Source: Phytophthora quininea (lineage: Eukaryota > Oomycota > Peronosporomycetes > Peronosporales > Peronosporaceae). From it: 64,000 nucleotides of DNA. Where the stretch lies: contig JAAVTG010000523.1 of assembly GCA_011947345.1 (NCBI GenBank), positions 248,001-312,000 of the forward strand. Direction: 5' to 3'. The translations under genes were made by a program, and so were the position numbers. Each line of letters starts with the position of its first letter. Within the stretch, counting starts at the first letter, position 1. The notes under the pieces were generated by a model, which was given only the letters and a program-made list of their open reading frames with translations, ran no database searches and was not told the DNA's origin. Shown one piece after another: positions 53,347-63,299 of this stretch.

Positions 53347-55340
53347 TTACGCCATATCTTCACAAAGGGGATAGTTCTCTTCCAGCCATTGACGAATCTC
53401 ATATCCAGAGCCGTAGGATTTGGCGCCGTCAAAGTCTAGTCTGTTCCGCATCCCGGTCAACTCATTCGCGGTAAACTTTGGTTCGTGTGCATGTAGCAGC
53501 AAGAAGGTTTCAAAGTGTCGGCTGTGAAATGCCTTCACGAACGAAGACGAAATGCTGGTCTCTTTGCTGTTTTCAAGCAGCCACTGGACAATCTGGAATT
53601 GCTGTCGACGATGACTCGAGTACGGGATAAAACTTGCTGCAGCATCCATCGCTGCAGCTGGACAGCCCTCAGACCGATTCATCTGCAGCCACTTGACGAC
53701 TTCCAAGTGACCATTTTTCGCTGCTGTGGTCATGGCGCGGAACGAACATCCTTCGAGGCGATTCTCGTGCAGCCAGTTGACGATATCCAAGCGACCACTA
53801 GCTGCTGCTGCGTCCATCCCGAAAGTGCCGCAGTTTGTGGCCGTGTGTTCATGCAGCCACTGCACCACCTTCAAGTTCCCAACTGCTACAGCTGAGTCCA
53901 AAGTTGTGGTCCCGAAATAATTGGGAGTCAGCCACTGCATTAATTCAATCAGCTTGTCTTCAAACTCTTGAGGTTTCTTGAATGCACAATAGCAAGAACG
54001 AGTACGAGGGCATGTTGGCAAGTGGAATGATCGGGAAGCTGCTCGTTCCAACGCTGCAGCCGTGCAACCTTCGCTACGATTGAAGTGGAGCCACTCGACA
54101 ATACCCGCATGGCCATTAGCTGCTGCGTTGTCCATTGCAGCGGTTGTGCACCCTCAGAACGATGTTTATGCAACCACTTGACCACGTCCAAATTGCCTGA
54201 TGCAGCAGCAGCATCCATCGCCCTGGATGTGCACTGCGGACCATGTTGTTCCTTGATACCGTGAAGATACTTGAGCACTTCGAGGTGGCCATATTCTGCA
54301 GCGACATCCATGTCGGTCGTTCGATGACTCTTCTGAAAGAGCTGCACTTCAGAATCACGACCGTATCGCTGGTAAAGCCACTGCACTAGCTCAAGCTGCC
54401 CACCTTGAACTGCTGTGAACATGGCATCAGAAGGACCTTGGCCAAGACCGAGCTGGTCCCTTTCTGAAAGAAGCCATTGCACCACTGGAAGATGTCCATG
54501 CGTACTAGCGCACCTTAACGCATAGGGGAACACATATTCCGGTAGTAGCAAATGCTGTGCAGCCAGCCACTGGATAAACTCGAGGTCTCCTGCTTCTCCT
54601 GCTTGTGTCAACGCTCCTCGAACAAGGGTTGACGTTTCTCCATGACTCAACATTGCACGCTGTTCCAATACCAGATACCGCACGTTCATCTTGCAAATTG
54701 GCCAGGTAGCAGCCGAAAGCTTTGGGAACGCGCCGATACTGACGGGGTAGCCGTTAGTGACCAACCACTTGATTTGGTGGAGATTGTTCTGCTCAAACGC
54801 GAGCTCCACCAGGCGATTCGACATGACCTTGCCATCCGTCATCATTTCATGCACATAGTGCACCATTTCCCAATAACCATCCTTAGCAGCAGCGTTGAGA
54901 TCCAAGTCGCCCCAGCGGAGACCTCCATGTCGGCTGTCGCCTTCCAAGCTCTTCAGCAGCCACACGTTTCCGACTTTTACGGCCTCGTTGAGCACTTCTT
55001 CATAGATCGGACACCCACCGAAATGGTTCAACAGCCACGGCACCACCTTCAAATCCTGTCGATGAACGGCACTCACCATCGACTGGGCAAATTCCCACCG
55101 TCGGTAGTGCGGCTCCGAGTGCACCAACTTGGCCACACTCCATCGACCGCTTTCGACGTCTCGGAGGCCCTTGCGCCACAGCAATTCCAGAAGAACCGTC
55201 GACTTGAATTCACACGCTTGATGCAGAGGCACGTCCTGCACCAAGAAGTCCGAGATGACTGTGCCGATACCGTCGGAACCGTGGACAGTGAACTTGTCAT
55301 GCAGGACGAGACGCACGATCGTGAGGTGGAGAGATTCCAT
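53347..55340 (-). CDS. Ankyrin-repeat protein
   Basis: The chosen start is ATG 55340 (MESLHLTIVRLVLHDKF), typical of oomycete ankyrin proteins; the frame is open upstream to 55445. About 660 residues with at least 14 ankyrin-type units, clear ones being VVPWLLNHFGGCPIYEEVLN, ALRCASTHGHLPVVQWLLSE, AAEYGHLEVLKYLHGIKEQ, AAAASGNLDVVKWLHKHRSE, AAANGHAGIVEWLHFNRSEG and AAASGRLDIVNWLHENRLEG. The frame changes near 54142 where GGGTGC would be GGGTTGC, i.e. one T lost; both sides keep the repeat register. It is a protein-interaction scaffold; partner unknown. Confidence 0.8.
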
Positions 55341-55551
55341 GCCGCCTTTTGACCGCAAAACGGAAACTGCCTTACGCGTTGCCGCGGGTTGGGATTCGGA
55401 CGTGAAGAAGCGCTTGAACTTGCCGAGGATTTCAAGAAGACGCAAGCTAGAGCAGCAGCGTCGATGTCAAACAGATGCCCACCGAAAATGCGTGAGGACG
55501 AAAGGCAATGTGGGGCTGGCAATCACTGAGATGCAAGTCATTGACCTAATG

Positions 55552-56729
55552 CTAAGCACTACTTTGTGAGAGCACCCTATAGACGTACTCGTCGTATAGA
55601 GGCTGGAACTCGCACATGCCTTGTTCGTGGAATTTCGGAAAGTCGTAGAGCCAGCAGCAATGAGGAACTCCAGGCGCAGTATAGCGGAACAAGCCTCCAC
55701 GTTCATCCAGTGTGCGCAGTCCGAACGTGTCCTCCTTGTACTCGACCGTGTCGTGCATCTCCACCATCGTCAGACTTTCGAAGCCACTCTCAATCTCCTC
55801 CAGTGAGTCGACTTCGCTGTAGTGTCCGAAGTGGCTCATTTGCCACGGAGAGATAGCTCCGTCCTCTCGAGAAGCGAAGAAATGCGCCTCCTTCAGCCTT
55901 AGGAAGTTGTTTTTGCGGCGGATCTTCTCCAGGTGGCAGTGGAAATCGAACCAGTGACACTTGTTGACGTTGTTGATCATGGGCATGAAGTCGTTGGTGT
56001 CCAGCCAAACGTCACAGAACGGAGTTCGCAGCAGGTTTGCTATTGAATATGCAGCTTGGATCTCGGGGTCCATGGCTCGCCTCGCCCAGTCCTTCTGCAT
56101 CTTGCCTCGATAACCTTCGGGAGAATACCCCTGAAGTCGAAGAGCTCCGACGGCAACACTTGGGCGCCAAACCCTCCTGCAAGACCTTGCACCGGCATAC
56201 GATCCGCAGCTTGTGGGCCGTAGAACAGTCCGTTTTGAGCGCCTGCGAGACTCACGAAGGTGTGTACTTTGTGGTCGTCCATCTGCTCGATCACGGCACG
56301 AGCCATCATGCCTCCCTGGGAATGACCCATGAAGATGTATCCGTTCGCGAATCGTTCGTCGTTGGCTATGACCTCCCTCACTGCTGCGATGGCCATCGGT
56401 ACTTGGATATTGAGCGCCTTGAGTGAGCATTCTCTCTCACAGAAGGCCAACGGCACGAAGACTCGGCCCTCTGCGGTCAGGTTGGCTGCGAAGTTGAATC
56501 CTTCGGTGCTGTTGCCTGTGAGGCCGTGGAAGAAGAAGACTGGCAGGTTCTTCTTGTCATTCGTGGTGTCCACCTCCGTTTTCGAAGCGTCAAGAACGAC
56601 GTTGGTGGTCACTGCAGGCAGCGAGGACTCATCGAGACAAACGTCCTTCCCGACGAGGAGGGAAGTGTCCACAGGCTTCCCAGCGACCAGCAATGGAAGG
56701 ACAGATGCTAGCAGCAGTAGAGATCGCAT
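55552..56729 (-). CDS. Secreted palmitoyl-protein thioesterase-like hydrolase (copy c)
   Basis: The start at 56729 gives signal peptide MRSLLLLASVLPLLVAGKPV; an upstream in-frame ATG (56777) would bury it. Marks are VFFFHGLTGNSTEG, the Cys segment LAFCERECSLKALNIQ, the nucleophile Ser in GHSQGGMMARAV near 56320, Asp in SREDGAISPW near 55860 and His in GVPHCCW near 55665. One frame change near 56131 (TTCAGG for TTCCAGG) splits it; copies a and b are continuous there. It is closer to copy a in the nucleophile region and to copy b near the C-terminus, and ends YDEYVYRVLS as copy b ends YDKYVYKVIS. Confidence 0.75.
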
Positions 56730-56929
56730 CGGGTGCCAGGACTTCAGCTCTGGAAACGAAATGCGCAAATAAATCAAGCGGAGTCGATCCCGGCCGCGTG
56801 TACGTGACGAAACACAAAAACAGGATGATGGCAGGCGAATGATTACGAGCCACGTCGCATTTCAGATACGCGCCGACCTTCTTGGGAGCAGGTTGAAACG
56901 ATAACGGAGCAGTAAACTTGGGAATCGCC

Positions 56930-59171
56930 TACAAACTCCGCCAGCTTCTGCGCATTGTAGAGTTCTCGTCGTCCCAGCCGATCCCCTTACTCACCGATTG
57001 GAAATACACTTGTCGAAGGATGTTGGGAGCTGCAAAGTCGAAAATGTTCTTGAACGCACGCTCACCAAGCGATCTCAGTGCAGGTTGAGGTTGAGCGCCG
57101 CACGGTTTCTTCTTGTCTGGTTCGTTTGAATCGAGGAGAGGATAAAATACACTCAGGAATGCTACCTTTTATCTGTCGGCAAAGGTCCCGCAGCTCTAGG
57201 AATTGGGGCGAGGTGATGCTTGCGGAATTCTTCGAGGTACTTGTCATACTCGTTCTATGACCGCACTATGATCTCAAAGAATTCTAGACTCTCATCCAGC
57301 TCAAGCATCTGCAGCAGCGGCCACAAATCTGATCCATAGCCCCTCGGCTCGTATCCGCGCTGAGCGATCCCCCAACCTTCGCAGTAGCTCTCCATGTGAA
57401 CACGCAAGCGGTGCACACACTTCGTAAGAGCAGAATTCGCATCACACAGCACTGCTGCAAATGCAGCGACATTGTGCCAGTCGATAGGACGCAGCGTTGG
57501 AAGCGGCTGGTTCCTTCTACGATAATCACTAAAGTTTAACTCGACATCGATCAGACCTCCACATAGCGATAAGGCCTCCAGATTGGGGCAGCGTTGAAGT
57601 ATTGCGCTTTCATCCATCGCCACTCTCGGCCCCTGCAGTGTCAAGTGTGTCAACGAGGGTCCAATTGTCGCGAGGAAACGAGGCAGGCCACCGGTATCTG
57701 AGTGAAGCCAACCAGGAAGTCCTACAACAAGCGAGGTGATTTTTGATGCACCTGGTTCGATGGAGTCAAGCTCATCAAACGTTAAATCGCCGCGAAGAAC
57801 TTGGCACCGTCCGTATCCAGGGATCAATGCATCGACCCACTCACTGCTGCCATCGTCGCTGAAAACTCGAACGTGGCGAATGGGCTTAGGAAAACTTAAG
57901 TCGTGGAATACACGGACAAATCGTCCGTTGGCGTCGAAAACCCACTTGATGGGAGATCTAGCCTTTAGTGTTGCGTCCCTTTCGCCAACAAGACCGCGGG
58001 GACGGCGACATAGCTCCTCTTCGAGGTGCTCGGACGTTAATGCGCCTGCAAAAGCCTCTGCATCTTGAATGCTGAGTCGGTCTAACGTGGCAAACGAAAG
58101 GGACTCCACAGCTGAGTTCAATCGCGCTCGGTGTGAGATTAATGCGTATGCTATCCATTTCCACCATAAAGCGCTCTCGGTTTCGTCTGGCGAGTTTTCA
58201 AAGGAAATGGACAGATTTTTGGTTGTCTGGCTAACCACCATCGCTGAGCACATGTCTTCGATCTGCTTGACCTCCACGTACTCATCATTTAGATATACAG
58301 TAACGTCGCCAAGCTGAAGAGGGTTCTGTCTGGACTTGAAGTGATAGTTCGTATTTGCGAGATCGCGCGGACGGCGGGAATGGTCGAAAACATTTGCCAG
58401 GACTCGTCCAAATGCGATCGTCGACTTAGGCTCACTGAGAATGCCATCTTGCGCTACAGGGAGCGACGATACGTCCCCAATCCACACATTGTCTTGCACC
58501 AAACGTTCAAACGCGTCTCCCATTTCGGTACTGATGGAATTATGGTCAACAAAATCGACAAGCATCGGCTCCAGCACAAACGTGCATCGCATCGACCCAG
58601 CAGCCACCTCTTGTTGGTGATTGACCACTTCCCACTGTCTCTTGATCTCTCGTTCAGCTTTTGCTACATCGAGAAGCTGTTCTTCACCGACTCTCATCCC
58701 AGGCACATGACCTGGGAAATTTACTCTGACAGGCACCAAGATATCAAGTCCTGGATTATTGTCTTGAGAGCAATTCTGCAGTCGAGCGATCTCTGCTAAA
58801 GCTTCGAGATACTCTGCATTGGGATTATCACGGTGGCTAGTACCACAAAACTCAACCAGATCGAAATCTAGCAGAGACTTGTTGGCTTTGTTTCTTTTCC
58901 TTCCCAATCATGCTCAATAAATAGCGAGCTGGAATGTTGGCTTCAAATTTCTCTTCTCCTTTTTGCCCGACATCAATGCCGCAATATTCAGTTAACAGAT
59001 ACCTCCACCGCCGCAAAGCGCCAACGCTTCGCGAAATTTGACGAATTCATCGTGAAATTTTTCTTCGTCCTTCTTGTTTAATTTCCAACCGTGTTTCTTT
59101 CGCTTCCCAGAGTCAAACTCTGCGCGCGGGGGAGCGTCACTTTGAGGCAGTAGTTGGTCGTCCAGACTTTC
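56930..59171 (-). pseudogene. FLAPWC-family copy 7, main part (interrupted by copia-2)
   Basis: The N-terminal piece lies at 63047-63191, beyond the copia insertion. This part reads KVWTTNYCLKVTLP, FDSGKRKKHGWKLNKKDEEK, YLLTEYCGIDVGQKGEEKFE, then a long open frame of 550 codons (57255-58907): FDLVEFCGTSHRDNPNAEYL, VAKAEREIKRQWEVVNHQQE, CTFVLEPMLVDFVDHNSIST, CSAMVVSQTTKNLSISFENS, LTSEHLEEELCRRPRGLVGE, RVFSDDGSSEWVDALIPGYG, QRCPNLEALSLCGGLIDVEL, LLQMLELDESLEFFEIIV. A TAG then follows, and remnants of the C-terminus continue to about 56930. The copia insertion and the TAG are real lesions if the sequence is right. Confidence 0.7.
59115..59171. repeat. 57-bp direct repeat flanking copia-2, left copy
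   Basis: It is identical over 57 bp to 63047-63103. It belongs to the FLAPWC copy 7 coding sequence (minus strand, KVWTTNYCLKVTLPRA). Confidence 0.88.
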
Positions 59172-59174
59172 AAG

Positions 59175-62100
59175 TCAAAGAAGGCCGAGAGCAAACCGGA
59201 GAAGGCCAAGGAAGCCGCACCTGCCAAGAAGGATGGAGGTGAAGGCAAAGAAAAGGGACAGGGCGTCATCAAGCACATGGAGTGGCTACATAATGGAGAT
59301 AGCAGCAGTGACGAGGACGAGATGGTCGGGATGGTGCAGAAGAGTGCGTGCGCAGGAAGTTTGAGCGAGTGGATGCTCGATTCCGGCACTACGACGCACG
59401 TCTGTTGCGACCGAAGCCTGTTCACGAGCAAGAAGAAATCGAGGGCGTCATTCAAAGTCTGGACAGGTGAAGTCACGAAGGGAGTGATGTCCGGTACTGT
59501 GCTGCTAATTCCTGAGAAGCGACCCAGCTTGCAAGTGCAGTTGGAAAGCGTGGAGTTTTCGCCGCATGGAGCGACCAATCTGCTGAGTCTGGGTGTGATG
59601 GAAGATAGTGGATGGCGCTGGTCAACAAATCTCCCGGAGGAAGGGGAGAGAAAGGCTTTCCTGGACCGTGGTGGTGAGCGGTTGGAGTTCTTTCGCCGAG
59701 GGAAGCACTACTGGCTGAGGACCATTGGCAGTGATGCAGCAGTGGACCAGTTGGCAATGATGGCGGATAATGCAGATGCGAGCCCGTTGATGAGGTGGCA
59801 CGAACGCCTGGGGCACTTGAATGTGGCGGCGATTAAGCACATGATGGAGAGCGGGACGGTTGCGGGCATGGATATTCCTATGGAGCTCTTGAAGAAGAAG
59901 TTCTCGTGTCTTACGTGTATGTCGGCAAAGCAGAAGCGGCGGTCGTATAAGAAGAGCGCTGCTGAAAAGAGGACCAAGGTGAACTATGAGCGACTCATGT
60001 CCGACACATGCGATATGGGTAAGTACTTGCCTGGACTGGGTGGCGTCCGCTACTTCCAGTTGATTCAAGACGAAGGTTCTCGATACAAGTGGTGTTATCC
60101 CCTGAAGAAAAAGAGCGATGCAAATGGGAACACGATCAGGTTGATGACTGAGCTGCTAGCGCAAGGGCATCGAGTACGGACGTTCTCCAGTGATGGAGGT
60201 GGCGAGTTCGTGAACACGGAACTGAAGCTGTTTCTGGAAGCACGTGGAATTCGATTTGTGCCGACACACCCATATACGCCGGAGGAAAATGCTCTGGTGG
60301 AGAAGTTGAATGGGGTACTAGTGAACAAGATGCGTGCTGCGATGCATGCGGCCAATCTTCCCAACAGGCTGTGGCCTGAAGTACTCCAGTATGTGGTGGA
60401 CATTGATAACATGAGCGCGACTCGAGCGCTTAACGGCATGACCCCGTCGGAGAAGTTGCTGGGCACGAAGCCGAACGTAGGCAAGATCCGTGTATGCGGC
60501 TCAGTGGGATTCATTCACCAACCGAAGGAGAAGCGCAAAACAAAGCTGAGCTCGAAGGCAGAGCCAGCGTTGCTGTTGGGGTTTGCGCGTTTATCGCCGG
60601 GGTATCGTTTGCTGCATCTACGGACTGGGCAAATTGTGGAAGCGAGAGATGTGAACTTTCGTGAGGATGTGACAGTCAGCCGTGAGTATGTGAATGCGAT
60701 ATTGTCGGGTACTCAAGAAAACTACAAGCACATACCATTCACACCTCTGCCCGTCGAGTATGTTGCAGAAGAGAACACTCGGGACCAAGCTGAACGAGTG
60801 GTGCGCGAGGATTTGCCCTCCCATGCTGACGAAGTGGCTGATGGCAGCGCTAGTTTGGGGGAGCAGCGTCGTCGAGTAGCAACGAGGAGTCAGAGGCCGA
60901 GAGTGAATCGGAACCTGAAGCGGGCACTGGAGTTGGGGGTGCACAGCCTCCAAGGCCAGCTCGTGGTCGAGGGAGACGGCCGGGTCGCAGGTTGACGCGC
61001 AGACAACGGCAGCTGGATAGTGGACAGCAAGACGACGGCACTCCTGTGAGGCGTTCGACGAGGAATCGGACAACAAATGTTAGACTGAGTGACTATGTGT
61101 TGTCGCTGGAGGAGCATTTCAATGGAAATCCGGCGTCTGTGGAGGAAGCGATGCGGTCGCCTCAACGAGAGGAATGGAAAGCTGCGATGAGGGCTGAGTT
61201 CGAATCACTTCTGAAGAATGGTACTTGGATCCTAGTCGATCGGCCAAAATCTGCGGGCGGTGAACCTGTTAAAGTGCTCACGACGAAGTGGGTGCTGTGT
61301 GTAAAACGCGACGAGCACGGAAACATTGTTCGGTATAAGGCCAGGCTGGTGATTCATGGGTTCAAGCAGCGCTACGGGTTTGAGTACTGGGATACATACT
61401 CACCTGTTGTCAGATTCGTCACGATGGTTTTGGTACTATTACTCGCGTTGATACTGGCACTGGAGGCTCGACACGTCGATGTGGAGACAGCTTTTCTGAA
61501 TAGCTGGCTGCGTGGAGTCGTGATCTACATGGAGCAACCTGCGTGCTTTGATGATGGTACGGGCAGGGTGTGCTTGCTGAAGAAGGGCATTTATGGCCTA
61601 AAGCAGGCGGCAAGGATCTGGTATCAGACCTTGCATGCGCACTTGGTAGAGATCGGATTTCGACGTTGTGCACATGACGTAGGGCTGTATGTGAAGTACG
61701 TGGACGGACGAATTGTGCTGGTGACAGTTTATGTTGACGACATGATGGTTGTGGGGAAATCGAGTGACATCGACGATGTGGTCGAGGCGTTGAGGATCAA
61801 GTTCGTCATGAAGGACTTGGGGCGAGTTCGGCATTTGTTGTCGATGGAGATCCACTATGAACCTGGTGTGATACTCTGCCTGTCCCAAACGGCCTACATT
61901 GATCAACTGCTGGAGTGCTTTGGCATGAGCATGGCGCGTGCGGTTGGATCACCTCAGATGCACAACGAGAAAATGCAACCATTGGAGCGTGACAGTGCCA
62001 AAGTCAACGATGCATCGATTCCCTATCGGGAGATCGTTGGCAAGTTGCAGTACTTGGTGACATGTACGCGTCCGGACATCGCTAACGCGGTGCGAAGTCT

Positions 62101-62755
62101 CAGTCGGCATGCTGGAGCTTACACGAAAGAAAACTATGCAAGCGCTAAGCGTGTATTGCAGTACCTTCGGGGTACGAGACGGTTTGGGTTGGTATACCGC
62201 CGGTCGGAGGCGATCCCGTCGGAACAGCTACAGCTGCGGGCATTTTCCGATGCCGATCACGCTAACTGTCCAGACACGAGCAGGTCAGTGACGGGCTACG
62301 TGCTCCAGCTGAATGGCTACAGCTTTGGCTTTAAGAGTCGTAAGCAAAGCAGTGTCACGGATGATACGTGTAAGTCTGAGCTGGTTGCGGCCAGTACATG
62401 TGTGGAGGATCTGCTTTGGGCACAGGAGTTGCTCAAGGAGATTGGCATGGAGCCGTTGATCCCCGAGTTGCACAGTGATAATCAGAGCACGATAAAGGTC
62501 TGCACAAACGTCGGAAATTACGACGGTGTTAAGCGGCTCGCGAGGATGAGTCAAAAGATCGCTGAGCTCGTTGAACAGAAGAAGCTGACGCTGAACTACG
62601 TTCCTACTGCAGATAACATGGCTGACATGTTCACCAAGGCGCTGGGACCGCAGCGGTTCATTATGCTGCGGCAGTTGCTGGGTGTTGAGGACGTGGCTGA
62701 GGCTGTTGCAAGTACAGGCCTGTCTGAGCGACTTGATCGCGAAGGAGACCAGTGA
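59175..62755 (+). pseudogene. copia-2 pol (protease, integrase, RT, RNase H)
   Basis: Protease: MLDSGTTTHVCC near 59370. Integrase zinc region: HERLGHLN near 59800 with CLTCMSAKQKRRSYK near 59910; core: SDTCDMGKYL, FSSDGGGEFVNTELK near 60185 and EENALVEKLNGV near 60285. RT: FESLLKNGTWILVDRP near 61200, ETAFLNSWLRGVVIYMEQPA near 61485, YGLKQAARIWYQ near 61590, YVDDMMVVGK near 61733. RNase H: AFSDADHANCPDTSRSVTGY near 62240 and LHSDNQSTIKV near 62470. One frame change near 60860 (GGGGG for GGGGGG) is the only lesion; the rest is open, so this is a recent copy apart from its 5' truncation. Confidence 0.88.
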
Positions 62756-62772
62756 CTATGAGTTCCGGGGAG

Positions 62773-63046
62773 TATGAGAGTTGCCGACTGGAGATGTCGC
62801 TCTACCTCTCTCGGTGGTCACTCATGTCATTGTCGTGTCCTAGCATAGCTGGGAATAGGCTCACAAGATGGATGGATGGCTTGTGTGGTCAAAGGGGTTT
62901 AAGCTGAGAGCTTCCTCCTCGTGCTCGGCACGTGTACATGTAGTAAGGCGCGGTTAAGCCGTGGGAATCTTACTTTGAGTTTTACCTCCAACTGCGCAAG
63001 TCTCCTACTTTCCTGTTTGCCACTCTCTCGCAGCGCAAAGCTGCTA
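62773..63046 (+). repeat. Probable 3' LTR remnant of copia-2
   Basis: Sequence between the polypurine tract and the right direct repeat, beginning TATGAGAGTTGCCGACTGG. Without a 5' copy its ends cannot be confirmed. Confidence 0.4.
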
Positions 63047-63103
63047 AAACTCTGCGCGCGGGGGAGCGTCACTTTGAGGCAGTAGTTGGTCGTCCAGACT
63101 TTC
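63047..63103. repeat. 57-bp direct repeat flanking copia-2, right copy
   Basis: Identical to 59115-59171. Confidence 0.88.
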
Positions 63104-63191
63104 GATTCGTCGTACAAGATGTCGAACGCGATGCTCCCTTTACCGCCGCGCACCACGGAGCCAGGAAGCCCCATTTCGCGCGAGATTCCAT
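63047..63191 (-). pseudogene. FLAPWC-family copy 7, N-terminal piece
   Basis: The start at 63191 gives MESRAKWGFLAPWCAAV, the family N-terminal motif. After a shift it reads FDILYDESKVWTTNYCLKVT and runs into the copia-2 insertion. Upstream on the minus strand CCCATTATTCAAAATT is a weak Inr-like sequence. Confidence 0.65.
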
Positions 63192-63299
63192 GGGTGTCAA
63201 TTTTGAATAATGGGAACCAATCAAAATTAAACAAAATGTTGAAAAATATAACATTAGCGAGATAAGTTGAAATTTGTGTCAAAAACTTCAACTAAAGAC

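Larger units (their letters stand above)
59172..63046 (+). mobile_element. Ty1/copia element, 5'-truncated (copia-2), inside FLAPWC copy 7
   Basis: The insert of about 3,875 bp lacks a 5' LTR, the primer binding site and most of gag; it begins abruptly in the spacer before the protease. It ends in a polypurine-like GTTCCGGGGAG (about 62762-62772) followed by about 270 bp that should be a 3' LTR or part of one. It is not related closely to copia-1. It is flanked by 57-bp direct repeats, far longer than the 5 bp expected from copia integrase. Confidence 0.8.
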
